Source of the DNA: Talpa occidentalis
Taxonomy: Eukaryota > Chordata > Mammalia > Eulipotyphla > Talpidae
Assembly: GCF_014898055.3 (NCBI RefSeq)
Contig: NW_023603184.1
Location: 148,370,149 to 148,434,148, forward strand
Direction: 5' to 3'
DNA length: 64,000 nucleotides
The translations under genes and the position numbers were made by a program. Below the pieces are notes generated by a model, which did no database searches, was not told the DNA's origin, and saw nothing but the letters and a program-made list of their open reading frames with translations. Below, in pieces: positions 1 to 10,421 of the stretch. The stretch's first letter is position 1. Every line of letters starts with the position of its first letter.

Positions 1-324
1 CTCTGAATGTTTGGTAGAATTCATTTGTAAATCCATCAGGTCCTGGGCTTTTGTTTTTGATTACCATTTCAATTTTGCTGCTTGTAATTGGTCTGTTTAG
101 GTGTTCTATTTCTTCTTTGTCTAGCTTTGGGTGATAGTAGAGTTGTAGGAATTTGTCCATTTCCTCTAGATTGTTGAACTTGTTTCCATATAACTGTTCA
201 TAGTAGTTACTGATTATTCTTTTGATTTCTGCTGTGTCTGTTGTGATTTCTCCTCTTTCATTTGTGATCCTGTTTATTTGTGCTTTCTCCCTTTTTTCCT
301 TTGTGAGCCTGGCTAGGGGTTTGT

Positions 325-1146
325 CTATTTTATTGATTTTTTCAAAGAACCAGCTCTTGGTTTCATTGATCTTTCGGATTGTTTTTTAGTTTCAATTTCA
401 TTTATTTCTGCTTTGGTTTTTATTATTTCTTTTCTTCTACTGGTTTTGGGGTTTTTTTGTTGTTCTTTTTCTAGATCTTTGAGCTTCGAGATTAGGTTGT
501 TTCTTTGAGTTCTTTCTTGTTTCTTGATGTGAGCTTCTATTGCTATATATTTTCCTCTTATTACTGCTTTTGCTGCATCCCATACATTTAGGATATTGGT
601 GTCCTCCTTGTCATTCAATTCAAAGAATTTTTTAATTTCTTCTTTGATCTCATTAGTCCAGTGGTCTTCCAGTAGTGTGGTTTTCAGTCTCCTTGAGGTA
701 GGAGAGTTCCTTGTCTTCTTTTTATGGTTTATTTCTAGTTTGATGCCTTCATGGTCAGAAAAGATGGTTGGTATGATTTCAATCTTGGTGTATCTGTTGA
801 TGTTTGTCTTGTGTCTCAGTATGTGATCTATCCTGGAGAATGATCCGTGTGCGCTTGAGAAAAATGTGTACTCCATTTTTTTGGGGTTTAGTGTTCTATA
901 GATGTCTGTTAAGCCCAAATGCTCTAGGTCCTTATTTAGAGCTTTAGTTTCTTTACTTATTTTTTGTCTTGTTGATCTATCCATTGTTGATAGTGGTGTG
1001 TTGAAGTCTCCCACTACGTATGTGTTTTCTCTGATGTCTGTTTTCAGAGAGAACAACAGGTGTCTGATATATTTTGGTGCTCCTTCGTTTGGTGAGTATA
1101 TGTTAATGAGTGTAATTTCTTCTTGAAGTATTGTCCCCTTGATCAT
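325..1146 (-). pseudogene. L1 ORF2 endonuclease/linker fragment
   Basis: A 273-codon open stretch matches the middle of the L1 ORF2 apurinic endonuclease domain and the following linker. Visible landmarks are NIYSPN near the start, VVGDFNTPLS (residues about 45-54), RIDHIL (about 105-110) and SDHEGIKLEI (about 131-140), the conserved core of the nuclease fold. The frame breaks on both sides: the N-terminal endonuclease segment (about 1147-1430) is only recognisable in other frames, and reverse transcriptase sequence continues at 1-324. In a live element this protein nicks target DNA and primes reverse transcription; here it is broken. Confidence 0.85.
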
Positions 1147-1657
1147 AATGTAGTGACCATTGGGGTCTCTTTTTATCTTTTTGAGTTTGAAATCTGTTTT
1201 ATCTGATATAAGTATAGCTGTTCCTGCTTTCTTTTTTGGTCCATTTGCTTGTAGGATTGTTTTCCATCCTTTAACTTTGAGTCTATTTTTATCTTTTGTA
1301 GCTAAATGTGTTTCCTGGAGACAGCAAAAGGCTGGGTTTTGTTTCTTAATCCAGGCTGCAACTCTGTGTCTTTTATTGAAGAGTTTAGTCCATTTACATT
1401 TAGAGTTAGTATTAATATGTTAGCATCTGTATTTGCCTTTGTGTTTGTCTTTCCTTTGATTCTATTTATTTATTCTTCTAATAACTTTTTTTTTTGGCCT
1501 TCTTTCGTTGTTATTCGTCCCTCTGAGGTTCTGGCTTTAGGACTCCTTGTAGTATTTTTAGGACTCCTTGTAGTGTTTCTTCGGAGAAGTCTGATGTCAG
1601 CCTGATTGGCTTTCCTTTGAATGTTATCTGTTTCTTCCCTCTTATCAGCTTCATTAT

Positions 1658-2465
1658 TTATTTTTTGTCCTGGATTCTTGGGAGCTTTACTATTATGTGT
1701 CTTGCTGTATTTTTCCTTTCGTTGTGGAAGTTTGGTGTTCTTCTTGCTTCTTGTATATCAATTTTCAGCTCCTTCTTCACATTTCGGAAGTTCTCTTCAA
1801 TTATCTCCTGGAATATTTTCTCTGTTCCTACATCTCTCTCCTCTCCTTCTGGGATTCCTATAACTCTTATATTTCCTTTTCTCATGGAGTCAGATAGTTC
1901 CCGAAGTCTTTCTTCGTTCTTTTTCCTTCGTACTTCTCTTTCCTTTTCTGTTTTGTTTCTTTTTATTTCTGTGTCTTCAAGAGTACTTATTCGTTCTTCC
2001 ATTTCATCTATTCTGCTTTCATTGCTTTTCCCAGAGTTCTTTAGTTCCTGCGTTCTTTAGTTCAGAGTTCTTTAGTTCTTTGATCTCCTGCGTTTCTTTT
2101 GCTTCCCTCTTTAGGGACTCAATTTCATTCTTCTGACCATTGTTTTCCCTCTTTAGGGACTCAATTTCCTTCTTCTGATCATTGTTTTCCTTTATGAGTT
2201 CTGTCATTTTTTTAATCACGGCAATTTTAAATTCTCTTTCTGGAAGGCTCAGAAGATCTTCCAAGTTACTGTCGTTGCAATCTGGGGGGTGGTTTTCTTT
2301 TTGTGGTGTGCTTCTTTCCTGAGGAGTTGTTAGGTTGTGTGTGGTTCTTCTACTCCCTACTGTCTGTTTTCTAATTTGTCGTATGCATTGGGACACTGTG
2401 TTGCTGGGACTGGCTGGCATCTTGGGTGAACTTCTCTGCTCCCCTCTGGTTCCTCCAGGAGCCAT
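1658..2465 (-). pseudogene. L1 ORF1 (RNA-binding protein), frameshifted
   Basis: Two adjacent minus-strand open stretches (2465-2019 and 2002-1658) together look like L1 ORF1p. The first has a basic, polar N-terminus (MAPGGTRGEQ) followed by a heptad-like coiled coil with a repeated ESLKREN/ESLKREA segment. The second carries the start of the RRM-like domain, with NIRVIGIPEGEE as the signature. A frameshift separates them, and the C-terminal domain degenerates after HIIVKLPRIQDKK. A 20-nt duplication (ACAAGGAGTCCTAA repeated near 1540-1580) lies in the degraded part. Confidence 0.8.
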
Positions 2466-2482
2466 CTGTCAGTTTCAAGCTA

Positions 2483-2861
2483 TCTTTACTGAAGAAAGGT
2501 CCTTGTTCTAAAATGCCGATGTGGGGACACACTCCCCTGTGCGCCTGGTCTGCCCCGGCGGTGGGTTCCCGCTCCCCTCTGGGCTTGGACTGCAGGCCAG
2601 AGGGGGCCTGGCGTGGGCAAACTTCCCCCGCTTACCTCTGGCTCCTGAGGGAGCCTTCTGCAGGCAGTCTTTACTGAAGAAATGTCCCTGTTCTAAAATG
2701 GCGATGCGGAACACACTCCCTGCGCATCCGGTCTCCGGCACACTCTTCTGCGCACCCAGCCTGCCCCGGCCGTGGGTGCCCGCTCCCCCTGTGGGCTCAG
2801 ACTACTGGTCGGAAGGGGCCTGGTGTGGGCTAACTTCCCAGCTGGCCACTGGCTCCTCCAG
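2483..2861 (-). repeat. Two tandem 185-bp monomers in the L1 5' UTR
   Basis: The segment beginning TCTTTACTGAAGAAA occurs at 2483 and again at 2668, a period of 185 bp. The two copies share TGTTCTAAAATG, the CACACTCCC block, GCCCCGGC.GTGGGT, CCCGCTCCCC, and GGGGCCTGG.GTGGGC, in the same order, with scattered changes. This looks like a monomer-type L1 promoter of the kind known from mouse L1. Confidence 0.75.
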
Positions 2862-3746
2862 GAGCCTCTGCTGGTTCAAGTCACTAGGTGGCGCCAGAGA
2901 TCTCTCCTAGAGCCCTTGGGAAGCTGTTTTTTTTTTTTTTTTTACCCCGTGGGACAGGGAACAGAGCAGGAATGGTAGGGTAAACCTCAACGGCTTTGGG
3001 GTGCTTTGTCTGCCTTGTGCCCCACCGTCGTGGAGAACCCATGCCCTGAATTTCGTGCCCTGGGTCTCAGTTCCAAAGCCCTCAGGACAAGGACGTGGGC
3101 TGTAGCCCAGTTCAGTGGCCTCAAGAATGGTGTCTTTTGCACCCCGCTCCCGTGCCTGGGTGCCTGGTTCCTGGATACTCAGTGAGGGACTTTCACCCCA
3201 GTGAGGGCCTCCACGCGTCTCCCTGCAAGCCTATGTCACAGGCGCAGGAACCTGGACAGCCGCGATCTGGATCTGCTTTTGCTTTTCAAGCTCACTGCTT
3301 TTCCGCACAAGCTTACCGGCCGGCAGGGGCTGTGCGCAGGTCTCCTCAGGGGTTCTCTGTTCTCTAATGGCGCCTGGAGCCCTTCCCTCACCGCTGCGGT
3401 GAATCCTGCAGGGTTCTCCACAGCTCCCGTTCATGGGGTGGGGTGGCTGAAATAGTTCCTTTCCACTCCCAGTCCCGCTTGCTGCGTCGTTCGTTCTTGT
3501 TGGTTGTTTTAGTCTGTTGTTTTCCTCCTCTCTGCCGGTCGGAGAGTGCCGCCTCTGTGGGTGGGGGAGGGGAGCAGGGTTCTGCGCTTTCCTCCCTTCT
3601 AGTCCTCTTTTATGGCCACTTTCTTCTTCGGGTAGTTTGCTGGAGTCGTCCGTTTATCTTCCGTGTCCCAGTTCTCACTGGGACCTGCCGCTTTTCTCCC
3701 TATTAACTTTTTTTAATGGGAGATCTTACTCGCAGCGTCTCCTCGC

Positions 3747-3753
3747 CGCCATG
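3747..3753 (-). promoter_or_regulatory. YY1-like site at the L1 5' end
   Basis: The minus strand reads ATGGCGG within about 15 bases of the inferred 5' end of the element. In human L1 a YY1 site at this place sets the transcription start. Function here is inferred. Confidence 0.5.
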
Positions 3754-3761
3754 TTGCTCCT

Positions 3762-6330
3762 GCTCTCCTATTTCTAAAGTGATTTTGTACTCTGCCACTT
3801 TACTGTATTGATTTATTGTTTCAGTTAGGTTTATTATTTTTATTTAGTGGAGCTTTTGGCTTTTCTGTGTATATTATCATGTCCTCTGCAAATATAGTGA
3901 TGATTTTACTTCTTTTCCTATTTGGATTTCTTGTATATCTTTCTCTTGACTAATTGCTCTAGCTCGGACTTGCAATACTATGCTGAATAGTAGCGGTGAA
4001 AGTGGCCATGCTGTCTTGTACCAGATCTTACGGGAAATGCTTTCAGTCTTTCACTATGGAGTATAATGTGGGCTTTTTATACATAGACTTTATTATGTTG
4101 AAGTATGTTCCATGTATCCCTATTTGTATTTTTTATTTTTTTAAAGATTTATTTATTTATTTATACAAGAACTGGGGTACAGGCCAGATGTGCGGGAGTG
4201 TGAGAAGATTCACCAGAGGCAGAGTGGGGAACAGAACTGGCAGACTGACGAAATACACTGCTGAGGGGAGCAGTGGGTGAGACAGGAGAGGTCTGCTGTG
4301 CCTTGGGGTACCCCCGCCAGTGGGTTGGGATCAAACCAGCTCTGTAGAGGCTTCAGACAGCTCCACAGCGTGGTGCTCAACTGCCTGCGCCACCAGGGGA
4401 GGCCCTTTTTGGGTGACTTTTGATTGCTTTTACAATTACCTGCTTATGAATGCTCTGTCTAGATTTCTTGTTTGTTTGTGGTTCAGTCTCAGAGGGTTAT
4501 ATATTTCTAAGAATTTGTCCATTTCATCTAGGTTATTCAATTTGCTGCCACATAGATGCTTGTAGTGACCTCTTCTGACCTCTATATTTCTGAAATGTCT
4601 GTTGGAACTGGCCTTTCATTTCTGATTCTACTTATTAGATTCCCCCCACATTTTTCTTAATGAGTTGCGCTAAAGGTGTGTCTTATTGATTTTTTCAAAA
4701 AACTAGTTTTTGGTGTTTCATGGATCCTTTAGATTGTATTTTGGTTCCCATTTCATTTATTTCTACTCTAAATTTTATTATATCCTTTTTTTTTACTGGC
4801 TTTTGCTTTTGCCTGGTCTCCTCTTTCTCCATCCTAAATGTGGGAGGTAACGTCGTTTATTGAGTTCCCTCTTGTTTCTTGATATGAGCCTGTAGTGCTA
4901 TATATTTCCCACATAATACTGCCTTTACTGTGTTCCACAGGTTCTGAATGGTTGTGTCTTCACTTTCATTGGTCTCTAGGTCTTTTTAAATTTCTCATTT
5001 GATTTCCTTGTTTGTCCAGTGGTCATTCAGGAGTGTGTTGTTTTCCTTCTTTCTTTTTGTGATTGATTTTTGCTTTGATGTGATGGTGATCAGAGATTGT
5101 ACTTGACACGGTTTCAGTTTCATGATTTCAAGGTTTCGTGATTTTGTTGAAATTTGTTTTATGGCCCACCATATGGTCTATCCTGGAGAATGTTCTGCAT
5201 GCACTTCAGAGGAATGTGTACTCAGCTTTTCTGGGTGCAGTGTTGTCTAAATGTCTATTAAGCCCATATGTTCTAATTCCTTGTTTACGGCTATTGTTTC
5301 CTTGTTGATGTTCTGTCTGGCTGACCCGTTCATTGATGAAATTGAACGTGTGAAGTCTCCTGCTACTACTGTGTTGTTGCTGATGTCTGATTTCAGATTT
5401 AATAATATTTGCCTTATATGTTTGATGCTCCTTCATTTGGTGCATGTATTGATGATTGTTATGTCTTCTTGATGTATTTAATGCCTAATCATTACCTACT
5501 TTCCATATATTTTTCTCGTTCCCTTTTTTTTTAAATCTGGGAGTCTATTTTTAGCTGGAAGACAGTATGGCTGTCTCTGCCTTTTTGGAGAGAAGAGGTG
5601 GGTGGAGAGAAGAGGTCCTATTTGCTCGCAGTGTTGCTTTTCAAGCTTTTTCTTTGAGTCTTTGAAACTCAGGTGAGTGTCCTGGAGTTAGGAGATAGTT
5701 GGGTTTTGTTTTCTAATCCAAGTGACCACTTTGTGTCTTTTGATTAATGCATTCAGTCTAGTTACATTGAAAGTGATTATAGGTATGGGAAGACTTGTTT
5801 TGGCCATTTTGTCTGTAGTTTTTTGGTTCAATCAAATTCTTTGTTTATCTTTTTTGGTTGATTTTCTTTGATTTGATTTTGATAAGAGCGTCCCTTAAAC
5901 AATTCGTTGTGATTGGGTTCTGGAGAATTTTTCTCTTCCAGTGGCGTCTTATTCCCTTAAGTCTGAAGTTTTGTTGATGCAAAAATCATTTGTAGTGACT
6001 TTTTATTTGCCCCTTTTGCTGTTTTAGATTTCTCCCCAGGATTCTGCAAGTTGCAAAAGTGTGGAGCATATGGGGTTTTTTTTTTGTTGTTGTTGTTGCT
6101 ATTGTTGATGGTTTGAAAATTTGGTTCAATTCCCAAAAGAGGGATAGTTGGGTTGTATGGTATTTCCATTTTTGATTATAAGATATCTATATATTCTGCA
6201 AGAAGTCCTTTATAAGATAGATGTTTCGTTGATATATTCTCCTGATGTGTGCTTTACATTTTCATATTTTCACAAATATTTTCATATCAATATCAATGAA
6301 GTCTGATTAATTGCATTTTTTAATGGTCTG
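3762..6330 (-). mobile_element. Old L1 fragments, unit 1 (SINE inserted)
   Basis: The minus strand shows degenerate L1 ORF2: reverse transcriptase-like sequence at 3770-4143 and the RT-to-endonuclease region at 4406-5560, with the short peptide MHQMKEHQTYKANIIKSE encoded at 5445 downward. A second piece resembling an L1 3' end follows near 6090-6200. No long reading frame survives. A SINE interrupts it at 4144-4405. Confidence 0.75.
4144..4405 (-). mobile_element. tRNA-derived SINE (unit 1, in old L1)
   Basis: On the minus strand it begins GGGCCTCCCCTGGTGGCGCAG and ends in an ATAAATAAATAAATC tail. The head resembles a tRNA A box, and GGTTTGATCCC is a degenerate B box. The same insertion is present at the equivalent place in all four units, so it predates the array. 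Confidence 0.85.
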
Positions 6331-7325
6331 TACTTTAGCATCCTAAGAATTCTTTGTCTACTTAGAGATGTAAATATATGCACCTCTATTTTCTTGAAGG
6401 AATTTGATTGTTTTAGCTAGTATGTTTATGTCAACATCACTGACAGTGGGGCACACCATCTCTTAGGGGTCAGAAAGGAGAGTTGCATCATTCTGGAATT
6501 CTCCAAGGTGACTTCACTCATAGTCATGGCTTTGACCACCATTTTATGGGATTGCTCCAAATTCTCTGTGCAATACAGACCCTTCTCTGTTCAGACCCAT
6601 GAAGTCCACCGCTGTGCATGCATCCAGGAGTTTCGTAGACACCAGAAATATTTGTTCCTTCCTCCCCATGGTCTAGCATATCCTCAGGACCACCACAATG
6701 TCAAGAAACAAGCCTATTACAGGGGTCCCAGATCTCTGTATAGGCTCTGAGTCTAATATATGCAAGTTCAAGTCAGATGACACCAGGGTCTAAATATGTA
6801 AGAACACGCTCACCTCTTTGTAGGCTTAGCTCTTCCCATAATCAACAGAAGGAGGCTTACTAAGCCTAGGGTTTGGGGTATAGTTCTGGGACTGAAGCCC
6901 ATAGCTGAGAATCATTTCTAGTGCTCTGTCTACTCAGAATTTCCCACTCCAGACCATGCTGTCCTGGGCTGTGTGGGATGCCCTCACAGGCCTGCTCCTG
7001 CCTTGTCTGGGCCCAGACTTTGGGTGTGGGTCCTTGCTGTGAGCGCCCAATGCTGGGCACTTCCCCAGACTGCTTCTCAGTGCTGTTCCCAGTGCTGCTG
7101 CAGCTTGGATTCAGATCCTCACCTGGCACTAAGAACTTCCAGAAAAGATTCTCTGGGTCCAGGGAGAGCCCTCTAAATTAGCCCTTCTTTGTAAGATGGA
7201 CAATTCAGGTACACAGGCCTGGCTGTGCTCGCCCATCAGGGACTGTGCAGCTGGTCCCCAGTTATGGGTTGCTTTGTGAGCCACTCACAAAAGGCACATT
7301 CAAGTCCTAATTCCCGGTGTTCCAG
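6331..7325. other. Upstream spacer of unit 1, no gene seen
   Basis: This single-copy-like DNA lies between the old L1 and the first-exon promoter. It contains only short open stretches that differ among units through indels, and no protein similarity was recognised. Units 3 and 4 lack about 6335-6630 of it. The equivalent spacers are about 16321-17290, 26326-27020 and 35637-36330. Confidence 0.6.
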
Positions 7326-7353
7326 AAAGTATTTTATTTGGACAGAGTTTAAA

Positions 7354-7385
7354 GGACTTTGTTGGAGAATGACCTGGAACGACCT
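7354..7385. promoter_or_regulatory. Proximal promoter motifs, unit 1: HNF4-like and imperfect DR4
   Basis: GGACTTTG at 7354-7361 is CAAAGTCC on the minus strand, the core favoured by HNF4 alpha. TGACCT-GGAA-CGACCT at 7370-7385 reads AGGTCG-TTCC-AGGTCA on the minus strand, a direct repeat spaced by four bases (DR4) with one mismatch in one half-site. DR4 elements bind CAR, PXR, LXR and TR heterodimers with RXR. An AGAACGTTCT palindrome follows. Function is inferred. Confidence 0.5.
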
Positions 7386-7511
7386 AGAACGTTCTCTGGA
7401 GAGAGCTGCCGAGTCAAATGAGTTCTCTGAGATAGGGTAGTTTGGCTTCTCCCTTGGGGAGTGGGCGAAACAGCGGGGGATCAGTGGGGAAAGAGAGTGA
7501 TAGATAGAGTT

Positions 7512-7524
7512 TGTAATGATTAAC
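7512..7524. promoter_or_regulatory. HNF1-like site, unit 1 promoter
   Basis: TGTAATGATTAAC fits the HNF1 consensus GTTAATNATTAAC with one perfect half-site. It lies about 130 bases before the start codon, where HNF1 sites control many UGT1A first exons in liver and gut. Confidence 0.65.
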
Positions 7525-7652
7525 ACAAGGAGGGTTTGCTGACTTCCAATGACAAGCCATTATGGGAAGAGCTTTGGTGGCGAGACAAAGACAAAGATTT
7601 AAGTATCGGGAGCACAGCGATCCTGAACTCATCTGGCTGTAGCTCTGCCGAG

Positions 7653-8516
7653 ATGTCTGCAGGACTCCACGCTCCCTGGCCCGTGCTCTTGGGGCTGTGG
7701 CTCTTCCTGTGCGTCAGCTCTGGGGTCCAGGGCGGGAAGGTGTTGGTGGTCCCCTTGGATGGCAGCCACTGGCTCAGCATGCGTCAGGCTGTGCAGGCAC
7801 TGCAGGCCAGAGGCCATCAAGCCGTGGTCCTCGCGCCTGATGTCAGCATGCATCTCAAGGGGGAAGAGTTCTTCACGATGAAGCACTATGAGGTTTCCTA
7901 CACTCAGGATGAATTCGACAGATTAATACGGGATTACTTCAAAATGATTTTTGAAAGAGAGCCTCTTCCAATGAAATTTTTGAAAACTGTGGAAATATTG
8001 ATGCAAATGGATTCGATCTATGTGAAGGCTTGTAAGGACCTGGTGTTTAACAAGGACATGATCAGGTACCTCAATTCCAGCTCCTTTGATGTGGTTTTAA
8101 CTGATCCCGTTTACCCCTGTGGGGCGCTGCTGGCTAAGTACCTGTCCATTCCTGCTGTGTTTTTCCTGCGTTCCATTCCTTGTGAGTTCGACTCTGAGGG
8201 TACTCAGTGCCCAAATCCATCCTCCTATGTGCCCCGGCTTCTGACAGAACTTACAGAACACATGACTTTCTTGGAGAGGGTCAAGAACATGCTCTTTCCT
8301 CTGGTCGTGAACATCTTTTGTCATGTTTCTCTGCCTCCCTTTGCAAGCCTTGCCTCTGACCTTCTGCAGAGAGAGGTGTCGCTGAGGGAAATTTTTGGCT
8401 ATGGATCCATCTGGCTGTTCAGAGGAGACTTTGTGATGGATTACCCCAGACCCATCATGCCCAACATGTTCTTCATTGGGGGCATAAACTGTCTCAACAG
8501 GAAGCCATTATCTCAG
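7653..8516 (+). CDS. UGT1A3-like: UGT1A3/4/5-like first exon, copy 1
   Basis: This is the first exon of a UDP-glucuronosyltransferase 1A transcript, 288 codons, ending in phase 0 at CTCAG|GTCTGT. It encodes the acceptor-binding half of an ER enzyme that moves glucuronic acid from UDP-glucuronic acid to hydroxyl, carboxyl or amine groups of bilirubin, steroids, bile acids and drugs. Residues 1-27 look like a signal peptide. The catalytic pair is His39 (in DGSHW) and Asp151 (in VLTDP); N141 is a sequon (NSS). [38 protein letters not shown] and FIGGIN are the family landmarks. An upstream in-frame ATG at 7536 exists, but the one at 7653 directly precedes the signal peptide. Joined to exons 2-5 it gives 533 residues. 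UGT1A3 fits better than UGT1A4, because human UGT1A4 has Pro in place of this His. Confidence 0.93.
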
Positions 8517-9063
8517 GTCTGTATTGGTTGTTTTATCCAAGCTCTGGCCAAGTGGAATGCTTAAAAATAAAGTACTTCCAGGGTATTTCTTATCATTTCC
8601 TCTTTCTAAAGATTTCTACCTCATCCTCCTGACAGTCTTGTGTGAGCTGAAGTGTTCCAGAGTCTCCAGCGGTGTAGTTGGGGTTGCAGGGGGAGTGAGA
8701 GGAATGCCAGGCTGGTGGCGATCTGTGCCAGGCTTGGCAAGTGATGGTGGATGCAGTGAACGCTGTCCTGGTGGGAGGTGCCCCTTTGTGTGTTGCATCG
8801 GGACAACACCACAGTGACAACTGGGAGTCGTGGAGCAGGCTGCACAATGTGAGATGCTGCTGAAAAGGAAGATCCTGGCCCTTTTATTTACACACGTAAT
8901 TATTTGTAAGAAGATTTAGGAAAGTGGAAGTGTGTAGAAGATTAGGGATTGTGAGTCTGCCCTCCAGGCACTTCTAATCTACTTGATAATACACCCTAAT
9001 CCCCTGCCATGGTTCTAATCTTATCAACAAGGTGCTCCACTGATCAGCTTCTGGGGTCCCTTG
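8517..9063. other. First intron start, unit 1
   Basis: No gene is seen. Reading through the donor adds 15 in-frame codons ([15 protein letters not shown]) and then a stop at 8562-8564, with AATAAA at 8566-8571. Equivalent stretches in the other units are 18493-19041, 28229-28775 and 37536-38084. Confidence 0.6.
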
Positions 9064-9245
9064 TCATACATCAGTCCTCAGCCCTCCGGGCATTCCCGGT
9101 CATACCTCGTGATGTATAAGTCGGGAGTATGTGTTATGCATCTTTCCTCAGCTCCCTGGGCATTCAGGACATACCTCCTGACGCACATGTTATGCACCGG
9201 TCCTCAGCCCCCCGGGCATTCTGGACATAACTCGTGATGCATAAC
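9064..9245. repeat. Three degenerate tandem copies of a 55-75 bp sequence, unit 1
   Basis: The core CCTCAGC.CC..GGGCATTC..G.CATAC.TC.TGA occurs three times in a row, with spacers ending in TTATGCA. The same block occurs in each unit. Confidence 0.75.
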
Positions 9246-10048
9246 CTTCCCAGCGTGATCCAGCTTTGTGCTCTTGTTTGATTTGAAGGGCTGAAGGGTT
9301 GGGCTCCTGTTCCTAACTGGCCAGACCACTTTGACCTTGTTTAGGTGACAAAATGGCGGCCGAATTGGCTGCCTAGAAGCAGCAGAATCACATTCGTGGG
9401 CGGCGATTTTCTTCGGCTGCGTAGGAGCCAGAAATTGAGTTGGGAACTGCTCCCTCGGGGATTTTTATGGGAATATTCAGTGGAGGGAGGAGGAATGAGC
9501 AAATTGTGTGGGTCCATGTGATCGATATTAGAGTCGCCTCCAAAGAATGACTGAGGTTTGACCAAGTGCCAAGAGGAAGCAGAGGTTGCAAAGAGGTTAG
9601 CTGAGTTAAGTGGAAATGAGAAAATGGCAGAGAGTTGGGGTGTCTGTGATCAGAATAAAATGATGGACGCCAGCTTTTCCAGGATGGGGTGGTGCTGACG
9701 AGATGTTTTCTGAAATGGAGCCAGTGACTGGCATGTGACGTGGGGCCTTTTCATCTGACGGGATTGCAGGTCAGATGGTGAAATCATCCAAAAACAGGAG
9801 CCGAGTGTGGGGAGGTGATGAAAGGTTGAGCATGTCACCCTAGTGAATGTGGGGACAGTGATGAAGGGAAAAGGCCTTCAAAGGAAGGGTTTTTAGGAAG
9901 GTCTAACCACCCGCCAAACCCATCGCACCCCAACTTCCATGGTGAGAACACTGAATCACACATGGTTTCCATAACATCTTCCACTAGCCCTGAATGTTTG
10001 GGTTCAATTTTATTGGACTCTTGGGATCTGAGTTTTGATTCTTCTTTT
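9246..10048. other. Intronic spacer, unit 1, no gene seen
   Basis: Only short shadow reading frames are seen. At about 9457 lies the empty target site of the retrocopy carried by units 2 and 3. Counterparts are 19225-20397 and 28959-30162; unit 4 lacks the segment. Confidence 0.6.
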
Positions 10049-10333
10049 AAAAAAGATTCATTTATTGATGCGTTCAAGAACTGGATACAGGGAGAGGTAC
10101 GGGGGAGCGGGGAACGGGGGTGTGAGAGGGTTCACCAGAGACAGAGTGGGGAACAAAACAGGCAGACTGGCCGAAACACACTGCTGAGGGGAGCAGCGGG
10201 CGAGGCAGGAGAGTCTGCTGCGCCATGTGGGTTGCTCCCTGGCCGGCCGGGGATCAGGGATCCAACTCGTGTGCAGAGGCTGTGAATAGCTTCGTAGTGC
10301 TATGCTTAACCCCTTGTGCCACGAGGGAGGCCC
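10049..10333 (-). mobile_element. tRNA-derived SINE (units 1-3, absent in 4)
   Basis: The minus strand begins GGGCCTCCCTCGTGGCACAAG and ends in a TCAATAAATGAATC tail. The flanks TGAGTTTTGATTCTT and TGAGCTTTGATTCTT form a target duplication. Unit 4 has the empty site, GATCTGAGCTTTGATTCTTG-like, near 38290-38315. Confidence 0.85.
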
Positions 10334-10365
10334 TGAGCTTTGATTCTTGACTTACTGAATGCGCC

Positions 10366-10421
10366 ATCTTTCATTTATCAATATAAATGATAAATGATAA
10401 ATATATTGATAAATGAAAGAT
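10366..10421. repeat. Perfect 19-bp inverted repeat, unit 1
   Basis: ATCTTTCATTTATCAATAT at 10366-10384 is the exact reverse complement of 10403-10421, with an 18-base AT-rich loop that itself repeats AAATGAT. Units 2 and 3 have shorter hairpins here; unit 4 has none. Confidence 0.85.

Larger units (their letters stand above)
1..3761 (-). mobile_element. LINE-1, 5' part, cut by the window edge
   Basis: Read on the minus strand, this holds a GC-rich 5' UTR (about 2466-3761), an ORF1 region (1658-2465) and the endonuclease and linker part of ORF2 (325-1146), continuing off the left edge into reverse transcriptase sequence. The 5' end is marked by a CCGCCAT (ATGGCGG on the minus strand) at 3747-3753, typical of L1 promoters. 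To the right, sequence common to the other three tandem units resumes at GCTCTCCTATTTCTAAAG, so this L1 sits inside the old L1 of unit 1. A retained 5' UTR and long open stretches suggest a fairly recent, originally full-length insertion. Breaks in ORF1 and ORF2 make it unlikely to be active. Confidence 0.9.

Noticed and set aside
7536..7652. In-frame ATG 39 codons upstream of exon copy 1 (also 36555 in copy 4)
   Set aside because: It would bury the signal peptide, has no counterpart in the family and is not conserved in copies 2 and 3. It is most likely 5' UTR or promoter.
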